From assembly GCF_004362395.1 (NCBI RefSeq), contig NZ_SNWE01000002.1, positions 186,001 through 250,000 on the forward strand: a DNA stretch of 64,000 nucleotides, written 5' to 3'. Made by a program: the position numbers and the translations under genes. Under the pieces are notes generated by a model. It saw only the letters and a list, made by a program, of their open reading frames with translations, did no database searches and was not told the origin of the DNA. This stretch comes from Salegentibacter sp. 24 (lineage in GTDB: Bacteria; Bacteroidota; Bacteroidia; Flavobacteriales; Flavobacteriaceae). Positions 1 through 8,636 of the stretch are shown in pieces (positions within the stretch are counted from its first letter, which is position 1; each line of letters opens with the position of its first letter).

Positions 1-816
1 ATTAAGAAAAACGGACTCCAAATTGAAAGTATAAATGGCGATTTCAAAGTTAAACCTTTCCTGGCCACCGATAATTTAGCAGAGGTTACTGCACCGGATT
101 TAGTGATTTTAGGAGTTAAATCATGGCAAATTACGGAAGTGGCACATCAACTTAAACCTATTATTGGAGAGGATACAATGATATTACCCTTACAAAACGG
201 GGCCAATAATGTAGAAAAACTTCTGGAAATTTTTCCAAAGAAAAATGTACTTGCTGGGCTTTGTCATATAGTGAGTTTTGTTGAAAAACCAGGAACGATA
301 AAACATGTGGCCTTTGAGCCGCGTATTACTTTTGGAGAGATTGATAATTCTAATTCAGGAAGAATTCAACAATTAAAATCCTTGTTTAACAAAGCGGGAA
401 TCACCAATTTAAATCCAGAGAATATTCAGTTGGAAATATGGAAGAAGTTTTTATACATCACAACGGTTAGCGGATTAGGTGGATTGACAAGGGTTGCAAT
501 AGATAAAATAAGAGAAAGCGAATATTTATATGATTTGCTCCAAAAAACAGCCAATGAAATTAAATTGGTAGGGAATGCCAAAGGAATTCCTTTAACAGAT
601 CAAGATTTGGAAAAAACCTTTCAAATTATTCAAAATCAGCCGTCTGGAACAACCGCTTCCACCCAAAGGGATATTATGGATGGGCGACCATCAGAGCTTG
701 AAAACTTCAACGGATTTATTATATATCAGGCTGAAAAATTAAAGATTTCAACACCCGTAAATAAAATGATTTACGAGTGTTTACTGCCTATGGAATTAAA
801 AGCAAGAAATATTTAA
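1..816 (+). CDS. panE: Ketopantoate reductase (2-dehydropantoate 2-reductase), 5' end missing
   Basis: The reading frame is open from base 1, so the gene starts outside the window; a GTG at 103 is internal. The visible 271 residues cover the end of the Rossmann domain (LPLQNGANN is typical of the ApbA/PanE family) and the whole C-terminal helical domain. WKKFLY holds the expected catalytic lysine, and TASTQRDIMDGRPSELENFNG matches the substrate-binding Ser/Asn region. The enzyme reduces 2-dehydropantoate to pantoate with NADPH in coenzyme A synthesis. Its TAA overlaps the stop codon of the convergent GH31 gene. The N-terminal GxGxxG motif lies outside the window, so a paralogue acting on another keto acid cannot be excluded. 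Confidence 0.82.
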   Translation: MKKNGLQIESINGDFKVKPFLATDNLAEVTAPDLVILGVKSWQITEVAHQLKPIIGEDTMILPLQNGANNVEKLLEIFPKKNVLAGLCHIVSFVEKPGTIKHVAFEPRITFGEIDNSNSGRIQQLKSLFNKAGITNLNPENIQLEIWKKFLYITTVSGLGGLTRVAIDKIRESEYLYDLLQKTANEIKLVGNAKGIPLTDQDLEKTFQIIQNQPSGTTASTQRDIMDGRPSELENFNGFIIYQAEKLKISTPVNKMIYECLLPMELKARNI

Positions 817-3227
817 TTATTCCCATTCTCTCCATTGAAGTCCAATTCTGTAAAGTTTTCATCAATTATCATGGTAAGACAACCATTGATTTGCAGGTGT
901 TCTAAAGATTTGGTTTCGTTATCAAGCTGAATAGTTTTTATTTCAAACGGTAATCCGTGGATTTTTAACTTAAATTTTTTACAATCTCCATCGAAAGACC
1001 CCTCTTTATGTTGTTGAATAATTAACTGATTTTTTCTTCCAGTAAGTTTGAAACTTCTTAGACAAAAACGTCCTTTAGTATAATCGTAGCCATCGTGGGC
1101 ATCTTCAAAAAATTGAGAATCTTCTTTACCTTTTTTATAATAAACTTCTAAAGTAATTTCTTCTATCTTTTTTTCTCCTACATGCTGTTGCACTGGGTAT
1201 TTTGGAATGATTGCACCTTCTTTAATAAAGACGGGCATGCTATCAATATCGGCATCAACCCACATCTCCTTGCCCCCCGTTACTAATTCATCGGTCCAGT
1301 AATTATACCATTTTCCTCTGGGAACATACATACGTCGCCCTTTTGCGTTGGGCTCTATGATGGGACAGACAAGAATGCTATCGCCAAAAATAAATTCATC
1401 TATTCTGTAATGTGTATTTAAATCTTCCTGATCAAACATTACCAGAGATTTTACCAAAGGCACGCCTTTTTCGGTATAATCCCAAAATGCGGTATAAAGA
1501 TAAGGCAGTAACTGATATCGTAATTCAATAAATTTACGTACGATATCAGTAATATCTTCGTCAAATGTCCAAGGTTCCTGGTCGCCGTGATCTCCGGAAG
1601 AATGCACTCTAAAAAACGGATGAAATGTGGCTAACTGAATCCATCTGGTAAAAAGTTCGCCGTGGGGTTGTTCGGCAAAACCACCAATGTCACTTCCTGC
1701 AAATGAAAAACCTGACATCGCCAGGCGCTGCACTTGTACGTTGGCAATCCATAAATGTTCCCAGTTAGCTATATTGTCCCCGGTCCAGGTTGAAGTATAA
1801 CGCTGGGTGCCTGAGTATGCTGCTCTTGTAATAACAAAAGGCCTTTTTGGATGAGAGAATTTTTTCACCCCATGATAGGTGGCCCTTGCCATTTGCATTC
1901 CGTAAATATTGTGAGCTTTTCTATGACTGCAAGCATTTCCGTCGTAATCATGCCTTACATCGTGGGGAAAAGTTTTATTAGGAACTTCCATTACTGCCGG
2001 CTCGTTCATATCGTTCCAGATGCCTTTTACCCCAATATCTTCAATTAATTCTTTAAATAGGCCAGACCACCATTCCCTCACCTTTGGGTTGGTGAAATCT
2101 GGAAAATAACATTCACCGGGCCAAACCTTACCTTTTATGTAAGGGCCATCGGCACGTTTACAGAAGTAATCCTTTTCAAGTCCTTCTTTATAAACCCAAT
2201 AATTTTTATCAATTTTAATTCCGGGATCGATAATAGCAACAGTTTTAAATCCATCGGCTTCAAGTTCCTTTACCATTCGTTTTGGATCGGGGAAAAATTC
2301 TTTGTTCCAAGTAAAACACCTGAAACCTTCCATATAATCAATGTCAAGATAAATAGCATCACAAGGGATTTGTAACTCCCTGAATTTTGATGCTATTTCC
2401 TTTACCTTACTTTCAGGGTAATAGCTCCATTTGCATTGATGAAATCCTAGTGCCCAAAGCGGAGGTAAATCCGGTTTTCCGGTTAGATCGGTGTAATATT
2501 CAACTACATCGCTCATTTTTGGGCCATAGATGAAGTAATAATTCATCTCGCCTCCCTGGGCCCAGAAACTGGTTACAAAACGTCGTTCCTGTGCAAAATC
2601 GAAATATGATCTAAAGGTGTTGTCAAAGAAAATGCCGTAAGCTTTTTTATTATGAAGGCCCGTATAGAAAGGAATAGTTTTATAAATAGGATCGGTATCT
2701 TTACCATAAGCATAAGAATCGGTTACCCAATTCTCAAAGCGTTTGCCCTTTAGGTTTAAATGTCCCGGTTTATCGCCCAGGCCAAAATAGCTTTCCCCAT
2801 CGTGAGAAACTTTACTCATTTTTACGATATCGCCACCAAATTCGTAACTATCTTCCCAATGGAACCCCAATTCATCTTCGTTGATTAAAGTTCCGTCAGC
2901 TCGATCGTAAATTTTTACTTTTAAACCATTTTTGGAGACTTCACAGATTATTTTGGTAGTATTGATACAGTAACAGTCTTCTTTCTCTTCAATATCTAAT
3001 TGATTGTATCCAATACTTGCGTGCTTAGTGATAGCATACGAAAAATCCTTAGCGAACATTCCTGTAGTAGAATATCTAAAACGCAGCAACCCATCTCTAA
3101 GGATTGTGATTTGCAGTGCCACATCATTTTCTGTAATAAAGTGCAGGGTATCCACATCCTTACGAAAGGAAATTACGTTAGATGGAAAAGCATTTCCTTT
3201 TTGTTCTAACTCGGTATTTGTGATCAT
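813..3227 (-). CDS. GH31 alpha-glucosidase
   Basis: 804 residues, full length for glycoside hydrolase family 31. An N-terminal galactose-mutarotase-like domain is followed by the catalytic barrel. GIWNDMNEP (about residues 403-411) contains the nucleophile Asp, and TSTWTGDNIANW (about 480) the acid/base Asp. No signal peptide is seen, so it should act in the cytoplasm on maltodextrins or glycogen-derived oligosaccharides. It lies 104 bp downstream of glgB on the same strand and is probably the last gene of the glycogen operon, linking storage polymer synthesis to alpha-1,4-glucan breakdown. Family members also include alpha-xylosidases, so the exact substrate is inferred from context. Confidence 0.9.
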   Translation of the reverse strand: MITNTELEQKGNAFPSNVISFRKDVDTLHFITENDVALQITILRDGLLRFRYSTTGMFAKDFSYAITKHASIGYNQLDIEEKEDCYCINTTKIICEVSKNGLKVKIYDRADGTLINEDELGFHWEDSYEFGGDIVKMSKVSHDGESYFGLGDKPGHLNLKGKRFENWVTDSYAYGKDTDPIYKTIPFYTGLHNKKAYGIFFDNTFRSYFDFAQERRFVTSFWAQGGEMNYYFIYGPKMSDVVEYYTDLTGKPDLPPLWALGFHQCKWSYYPESKVKEIASKFRELQIPCDAIYLDIDYMEGFRCFTWNKEFFPDPKRMVKELEADGFKTVAIIDPGIKIDKNYWVYKEGLEKDYFCKRADGPYIKGKVWPGECYFPDFTNPKVREWWSGLFKELIEDIGVKGIWNDMNEPAVMEVPNKTFPHDVRHDYDGNACSHRKAHNIYGMQMARATYHGVKKFSHPKRPFVITRAAYSGTQRYTSTWTGDNIANWEHLWIANVQVQRLAMSGFSFAGSDIGGFAEQPHGELFTRWIQLATFHPFFRVHSSGDHGDQEPWTFDEDITDIVRKFIELRYQLLPYLYTAFWDYTEKGVPLVKSLVMFDQEDLNTHYRIDEFIFGDSILVCPIIEPNAKGRRMYVPRGKWYNYWTDELVTGGKEMWVDADIDSMPVFIKEGAIIPKYPVQQHVGEKKIEEITLEVYYKKGKEDSQFFEDAHDGYDYTKGRFCLRSFKLTGRKNQLIIQQHKEGSFDGDCKKFKLKIHGLPFEIKTIQLDNETKSLEHLQINGCLTMIIDENFTELDFNGENGNN

Positions 3228-3331
3228 ATTTTATCGTGGTTTACTGTGCGATAAAAGAACAGAATAGTTTTCATATATAGAATAGTATTCACAAAATATT
3301 TATAAGCGTTTATTAACTATTACTTTGTTTG

Positions 3332-5242
3332 CTAATCAGAATACTTAAATGCAAGCATCGCCAAAGGCGCAATATCTATGGCTGTGGAATATTTTCTGGA
3401 ATGCCACTTTTCTGTTGTAGTTTTTTTAGGAGTGTTTAAATAATTTCCTGTACCATAGAATTTTTTATGGTCGCTATTAAAAACTTCCTGGATTTTTCCA
3501 GGTTCCGGCAACCCAATTTGGTAATTTTCACGCGGAATAGGGGTTAGGTTACAAACAATGATCAAATTATCCTTTGGCTGATTTCCTTTTCTGATAAAAC
3601 TTATTACTGAATTCTCAGCATCATTGTAATCAATCCATTCAAAACCCTCGGGTACAAATTGTTTTTCATATAAAGCAGGCTGCAATTTATAAAATTCATT
3701 TAAAGCTTTTATCAATTCCTGCATTCCATTGTGAGAGTCGTATTCTAATAAATGCCAGTCTATACTATTATCAAAATTCCATTCTTCACTTTGTCCGAAT
3801 TCACACCCTTGAAATAATAATTTTGTACCTGGATGTGTGAACATATAGGAATAAAGCACGCGTAAATTGGCAAAACGCTGCCAATGGTCACCCGGCATTC
3901 TTCCTAAAATGGAATGTTTGCCATAAACTACTTCATCGTGAGACAGTGGAAGCATAAAATTTTCAGTAAAGGCGTAGGTGAGTGAAAAAGTAATATCGTT
4001 CTGGTGATGCTTTCGATAAATAGGTTCTTTGGCAAAATACTGGAGTGTATCATGCATCCAGCCCATCATCCATTTCATTCCAAAACCGAGACCACCTAAA
4101 AACACTGGTTTGGAAACCCCGCTATGAGCGGTAGATTCTTCAGCAATAGTTTGAACATCTGGAAATGAAGCATAAACTTCTTTGTTAAATTCTTCCAGAA
4201 ATGAAATTGCCTCTAAATTTTGATTCCCTCCTAGTTGATTCGGCTCCCATTCTCCTGCTTCCCTAGAGTAATCTAAGTAAAGGATAGAGGCCACAGCATC
4301 TACCCGGATGCCATCTATATGAAATTGTTCTAACCAAAATATAGCATTGCTAATTAAAAATGCTCTTACCTCGTTTCTGTTATAATTAAATATTAGACTT
4401 TTCCAGTCGGGATGGTAGCCTCTTTTGGGATCCGGGTGTTCATAAAGATGTGTGCCATCAAAATAGCCAAGTCCATGGCTGTCTTCCGGAAAGTGCGAGG
4501 GTACCCAATCCAAGATCACACCAATATCATTTTCGTGAAGCTTATCCACTAAAAATTTAAACTCATCAGGATAACCAAATCGCGAAGTGGGCGCAAAATA
4601 ACCGGTAATCTGGTATCCCCAGCTCGGATCATAAGGATATTCCATAATGGGCATAAATTCAACGTGGGTAAAGCCCATTTCTTTTACATATGAAACCAAA
4701 TCTGTGGCAAGTTCCCAATAGGAAAGCGAACGGTTTTCATCAGTTTTCTTCTTCCAGGAAGATAAATGCACTTCATAAACTGAAAACGGCGCGTCTAAAG
4801 AATTGTGTTTCTTTCTCTTTTTTAGCCAGGATTTATCTTTCCATTTGTAATCGTCTTCCCAAACCACCGAAGCCGTATTAGGTGGATGCTCACAGCGTCT
4901 GGCATAGGGATCTGCTTTTTCGGTAATAACCTCTTTATGGTTACTGTGGATTTTATACTTATATAGATTCCCCTTTCCAACATTAGCAATAAAACCTTCC
5001 CAAATTCCGCTGCCGTCCCATCTTACATTAAGTGGATGTTCGCCATCCTGCCAATGATTAAAATCACCAATCACTGAAACCTGTTTTGCGCCGGGAGCCC
5101 AAACTGCGAAATAAGTTCCTTTAACCTTATTTAATGTAATAGGATGGGAACCGAATTTTTCGTATAATCTGAAATGTTTCCCCGACTTAAATAGGTTAAT
5201 ATCAAATTCTGAAAATATACTGTGCGTTATAACTTTTGACAT
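3332..5242 (-). CDS. glgB: 1,4-alpha-glucan branching enzyme
   Basis: 636 residues. A CBM48-type N-terminal domain is followed by a GH13 barrel. GVILDWVPSHF is conserved region I. GIRVDAVAS (about residue 314) carries the nucleophile Asp, TIAEEST (about 366) the acid/base Glu, and LPLSHDEVVYGK (about 435) the transition-state Asp. It transfers alpha-1,4 chains to alpha-1,6 branch points during glycogen synthesis. Its ATG lies one base after the glgC stop codon, so the genes are translationally linked. The order glgA-glgC-glgB fits one cytoplasmic glycogen pathway. Confidence 0.96.
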   Translation of the reverse strand: MSKVITHSIFSEFDINLFKSGKHFRLYEKFGSHPITLNKVKGTYFAVWAPGAKQVSVIGDFNHWQDGEHPLNVRWDGSGIWEGFIANVGKGNLYKYKIHSNHKEVITEKADPYARRCEHPPNTASVVWEDDYKWKDKSWLKKRKKHNSLDAPFSVYEVHLSSWKKKTDENRSLSYWELATDLVSYVKEMGFTHVEFMPIMEYPYDPSWGYQITGYFAPTSRFGYPDEFKFLVDKLHENDIGVILDWVPSHFPEDSHGLGYFDGTHLYEHPDPKRGYHPDWKSLIFNYNRNEVRAFLISNAIFWLEQFHIDGIRVDAVASILYLDYSREAGEWEPNQLGGNQNLEAISFLEEFNKEVYASFPDVQTIAEESTAHSGVSKPVFLGGLGFGMKWMMGWMHDTLQYFAKEPIYRKHHQNDITFSLTYAFTENFMLPLSHDEVVYGKHSILGRMPGDHWQRFANLRVLYSYMFTHPGTKLLFQGCEFGQSEEWNFDNSIDWHLLEYDSHNGMQELIKALNEFYKLQPALYEKQFVPEGFEWIDYNDAENSVISFIRKGNQPKDNLIIVCNLTPIPRENYQIGLPEPGKIQEVFNSDHKKFYGTGNYLNTPKKTTTEKWHSRKYSTAIDIAPLAMLAFKYSD

Positions 5243-5243
5243 A

Positions 5244-6512
5244 TTATCCTATAGTTGTTCCGGGTGATAGCACCGCTTCTTTTTTGAGTACTACAATTCC
5301 CTCTTTTATTACGTAAGCATCTGTTTCATCATCCGATAAATGCGGACCACCGTTGATAGTGGTATTATCTCCAATTCTGCAATTTTTATCGATTATAGCG
5401 TTATTAATATTACAGTTTTCACCTATTCCCGCAAGAATCTCAATTTTATTACCCTCAATTTCTTCCAAAGATTCATAAAAATCGGTTCCCATCATATAAC
5501 AGTTTTTCACAACAGAACCTTTTCCTATTCTGGATCTCACGCCAATGACCGAAGATTCAATTTCACTGGCGTGGATAATACAACCTTCCGCAATAACCGC
5601 CTTTTTTAATTTTGTACCTGAAATTTTGGAAGTCGGCAGAATTCTTGCCCGTGTATAAACACGGTTTTCCATGTCATATAGATTGAATTTGGGGATATCT
5701 TCCGTTAAACCAATATTGGCTTCAAAAAAAGATTCTATATTTCCGATGTCGGTCCAGTAACCTTCAAACTGGTAACTACAAACTTTTTTATTTCCAATTG
5801 CTTGAGGAATTATTTCTTTACCAAAATCTACGGTGTTGGGGTTATCCATTAAATCAACCAACAATTGACGATTAAAGACATAAATTCCCATAGAACCTAA
5901 ATAGGATCGGCCTTCAGCTTCCATTTCTGAACCAGTTGGCGAAGTCCAGTCTGGTAAAAGTTCTGATTTCGGTTTTTCAATGAACGAGGTGATATTGTTG
6001 GTTTTATCGGTTTTCATAATTCCGAAACTAGGAGCATCCTTAGCATTAACGGGAACCGTACCAATAGTAATATCAGCGCCGGTATCTATATGTTGCTGGA
6101 CCATTTTATTGTAATCCATATGATACAACTGATCCCCAGAAAGAATAAGGAAATAATCAAATTTATGTTTTTTAAAATGGTGCATTCCCTGTCTTACGGC
6201 ATCTGCCGTGCCCTGGTACCAGGTTTTATTGTTTGGGGTTTGTTCTGCTGCCAAAACATCGACAAATGCCGAACTAAAAAAACTGAAATGAAAGGTGTTT
6301 TTAATATGTTTATTCAGCGAAGCAGAATTAAACTGAGTTAGCACGTACATCCGTTTAATATTCGAATTAATGCAATTGGAGATGGGAATATCTACCAACC
6401 GATATTTACCCGCAATAGGAACTGCTGGTTTGGATCTACTTTCTGTTAATGGGTGGAGCCTGGTTCCCTGACCCCCTCCAAGAATAACCGATAATACTTT
6501 GTCGTTTAACAT
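5244..6512 (-). CDS. glgC: Glucose-1-phosphate adenylyltransferase (ADP-glucose pyrophosphorylase)
   Basis: 422 residues, normal for bacterial GlgC. The nucleotidyltransferase signature begins at about residue 12 (GGGQGTRLHPLT) and continues through SKPAVPIAGKYRLVDIPISN. FIEKPKSELLP supplies the glucose-1-phosphate-binding lysine. The C-terminal third has the hexapeptide pattern of a left-handed beta-helix. It makes ADP-glucose from ATP and glucose-1-phosphate, the committed and normally allosterically regulated step of glycogen synthesis. It sits two bases after glgA and one base before glgB. Confidence 0.97.
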   Translation of the reverse strand: MLNDKVLSVILGGGQGTRLHPLTESRSKPAVPIAGKYRLVDIPISNCINSNIKRMYVLTQFNSASLNKHIKNTFHFSFFSSAFVDVLAAEQTPNNKTWYQGTADAVRQGMHHFKKHKFDYFLILSGDQLYHMDYNKMVQQHIDTGADITIGTVPVNAKDAPSFGIMKTDKTNNITSFIEKPKSELLPDWTSPTGSEMEAEGRSYLGSMGIYVFNRQLLVDLMDNPNTVDFGKEIIPQAIGNKKVCSYQFEGYWTDIGNIESFFEANIGLTEDIPKFNLYDMENRVYTRARILPTSKISGTKLKKAVIAEGCIIHASEIESSVIGVRSRIGKGSVVKNCYMMGTDFYESLEEIEGNKIEILAGIGENCNINNAIIDKNCRIGDNTTINGGPHLSDDETDAYVIKEGIVVLKKEAVLSPGTTIG

Positions 6513-6514
6513 GT

Positions 6515-7924
6515 TTAGCCGATTTTAAGTGAGTTATACAAATCAATATATTGTTGAGCTGAAACTTTCCAGGAATGGTCAATGCCCATAATATGTTTTC
6601 TGGTTTTTTTGAATGCAGGTTGATCTTTATAAAATGGGATAGCCCTTTTTAAAGTGTTAATGATGTCTTTCTCAGTAGCCTTCTGGTGATTAAAACCAAA
6701 ACCATCTTCTTCCATATCTTTAACGGTATCTTTTAAACCACCAATACTTCGAACAACGGGAATGGTACCATAGCGCAAGGAATACAATTGATTAAGTCCA
6801 CAGGGTTCTACACGGGACGGCATTAAAAGAAAATCGGCGCCGGCATAAATAAGATGTGAAAGGCGTTCATCATAACCAATAAAAGTATTATAAACACCTT
6901 TATGTATTTTCGTCAGGCTTGCTAATTCGCTTTCAACTTGGGGGTTTCCAGAACCCAAAATTAAGATGCTGCAATCTTTTTTGGACAAAACTTTATTCAA
7001 AACCCCAGGTAAAAGATCCGCGCCTTTTTCATAAACCAGCCTTCCAATAAAAGCAAACAAAGGTTTTGAAACTGAAAAACCAAATTCCTTGCAAAGCCAT
7101 TTTTTGTTTGCTTTTTTCCCGGTTTGAAAGTTTTTTGAAGAATATTTTTTTACAATAAATTCATCGGTTTCCGGATTCCAAACTTTTGAGTCTATTCCGT
7201 TTAAAATGCCAATACATTTTTCATTTTCATGGCTTAACAAACTTTCCAAACCATTTGCGGATTCTTGTAATTCCTCCATATAACTCGGAGAAACCGTGGT
7301 AACCCTCCAGGAACATTTTATTCCTGCCGCTAATGGATTTATAACCCCATCCCAATCCAATAAACCAATGTGAGAAATGTCAAAAGCAGGGATATAATGT
7401 ACTTTATCGTGTGAGAACCATCCCTGATACTGAGCGTTATGAATTGTTAGAATTACGGGAATTGTATTAATCGACTTATATTTTAAACATTCTTGCGCCA
7501 TAAAAGGAATAAGCCCCGTATGGTGATCATGGCAATGAATTATAGTAGGTTTGTCCTTTAAGGTAAGAATCCAGTCCATTACTGCGATCTGGAAGGCTGT
7601 AAAGCGTGCGGTGTCATCTTCTGAATACACGAAATCCTTAAATAAAAGATCTGGAATATCCACAAACAAAACTTCAATATCCAAAACATCTTTTTTTGTT
7701 TTCAGGATTTTAAAAGGATATATTTCTTTTCCGAGAATCAAATTTGATTCGTAAACATTTTGAAATTTATGAGTTGCAGTAAATTTATTATCATAAAAAG
7801 GCATCACTACCTTCGTGTTAACCCCGGCTTCAAATTGATATTTAGGCAAAGAACCTACAACATCGCCTAATCCTCCAACTTTTGCGATTGGGTAACATTC
7901 AGCGCTTACGTGTATCACGTTCAT
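6515..7924 (-). CDS. glgA: Glycogen synthase (ADP-glucose type, GT5)
   Basis: 469 residues, typical for GT5 glycogen synthase. KVGGLGDVVGSLPK (residues 15-28) is the ADP-glucose-binding K-x-G-G-L motif. Later come CIGILNGIDSKVWNP and PSRVEPCGLNQLYSLRYG, which holds the catalytic Glu of the C-terminal Rossmann domain. It extends alpha-1,4-glucan chains. It is the first gene of the leftward glg operon, so the promoter should lie in the 712-bp gap that separates it from divergent leuS; I did not find a convincing box for it there. Confidence 0.96.
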   Translation of the reverse strand: MNVIHVSAECYPIAKVGGLGDVVGSLPKYQFEAGVNTKVVMPFYDNKFTATHKFQNVYESNLILGKEIYPFKILKTKKDVLDIEVLFVDIPDLLFKDFVYSEDDTARFTAFQIAVMDWILTLKDKPTIIHCHDHHTGLIPFMAQECLKYKSINTIPVILTIHNAQYQGWFSHDKVHYIPAFDISHIGLLDWDGVINPLAAGIKCSWRVTTVSPSYMEELQESANGLESLLSHENEKCIGILNGIDSKVWNPETDEFIVKKYSSKNFQTGKKANKKWLCKEFGFSVSKPLFAFIGRLVYEKGADLLPGVLNKVLSKKDCSILILGSGNPQVESELASLTKIHKGVYNTFIGYDERLSHLIYAGADFLLMPSRVEPCGLNQLYSLRYGTIPVVRSIGGLKDTVKDMEEDGFGFNHQKATEKDIINTLKRAIPFYKDQPAFKKTRKHIMGIDHSWKVSAQQYIDLYNSLKIG

Positions 7925-8636
7925 AGAAAAAATTTTGAAAAAACTAGAATTAATTAGGTTGTTTATTAGTGAATTTAGAAATCTAAATTTTGAAAGGCTT
8001 ATAGATTCAGTCCCCTTTTTTCACCAATTCTCTATAAATTTAGTAAAATAATGGGATTCCCCATAATCATAAATTCGTAAATTAATTCCATTATTCGCTT
8101 TAATGAATAGTTAAAATATATAAAAACTGAACTTCCGAATAATTCCTTTGTTCAGTCTCAGCCTTAGTGATCTTATGCCAAATTCCGTGAAGATCTATCT
8201 TTCAGGCTTATGGCTTATTTTATTGATAGTTCTTTTTACTTCTTTTGAGCGGTTTTTATAAGATCGAGATTATATCCGAATATTTTGAATGGTTTCTTAA
8301 AGAAGAGGTTTTTGCAGGAAATCAGTTAGTTTTATCGGTTTAAAATCCTTCATTGATAGGTCTATTAATCATTTAATTGTTTTTTATTATTAATTGGAAT
8401 CAGCTTTTAAGCAATATGCTGCACTCTGAAAGTTTAGTGACTCAAGTGTATAAATTTTGGATAAGGTTAGGTTTTACAAACTCCATTAGAATTTTTTCCA
8501 ATCTTTGAAAGAGTTATTTGAAATTAAGTCTTATTCCATTCTGCCTAAATTCTCAAAAGTGGTTTAAAATTGTAAATTTGCAGCTAATTATGTGGAGTCG
8601 CTTTGCGCTTAACCTATAGGAAAGATAAATAAAACA
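7925..8636. other. 712-bp intergenic region between divergent glgA and leuS
   Basis: No intact gene is seen. A 24-codon hydrophobic open frame from about 8175 (MPNSVKIYLSGLWLILLIV...) ends after ERFL. A second open stretch in another frame (EIISEYFEWFLKEEV) follows directly, which looks like decayed coding sequence of a small membrane protein but is too short to prove. Near leuS, TAAATTTG at 8573-8580 matches the flavobacterial -7 box (TAnnTTTG), about 57 bases before the leuS ATG; no clear TTG -33 box pairs with it. Confidence 0.4.
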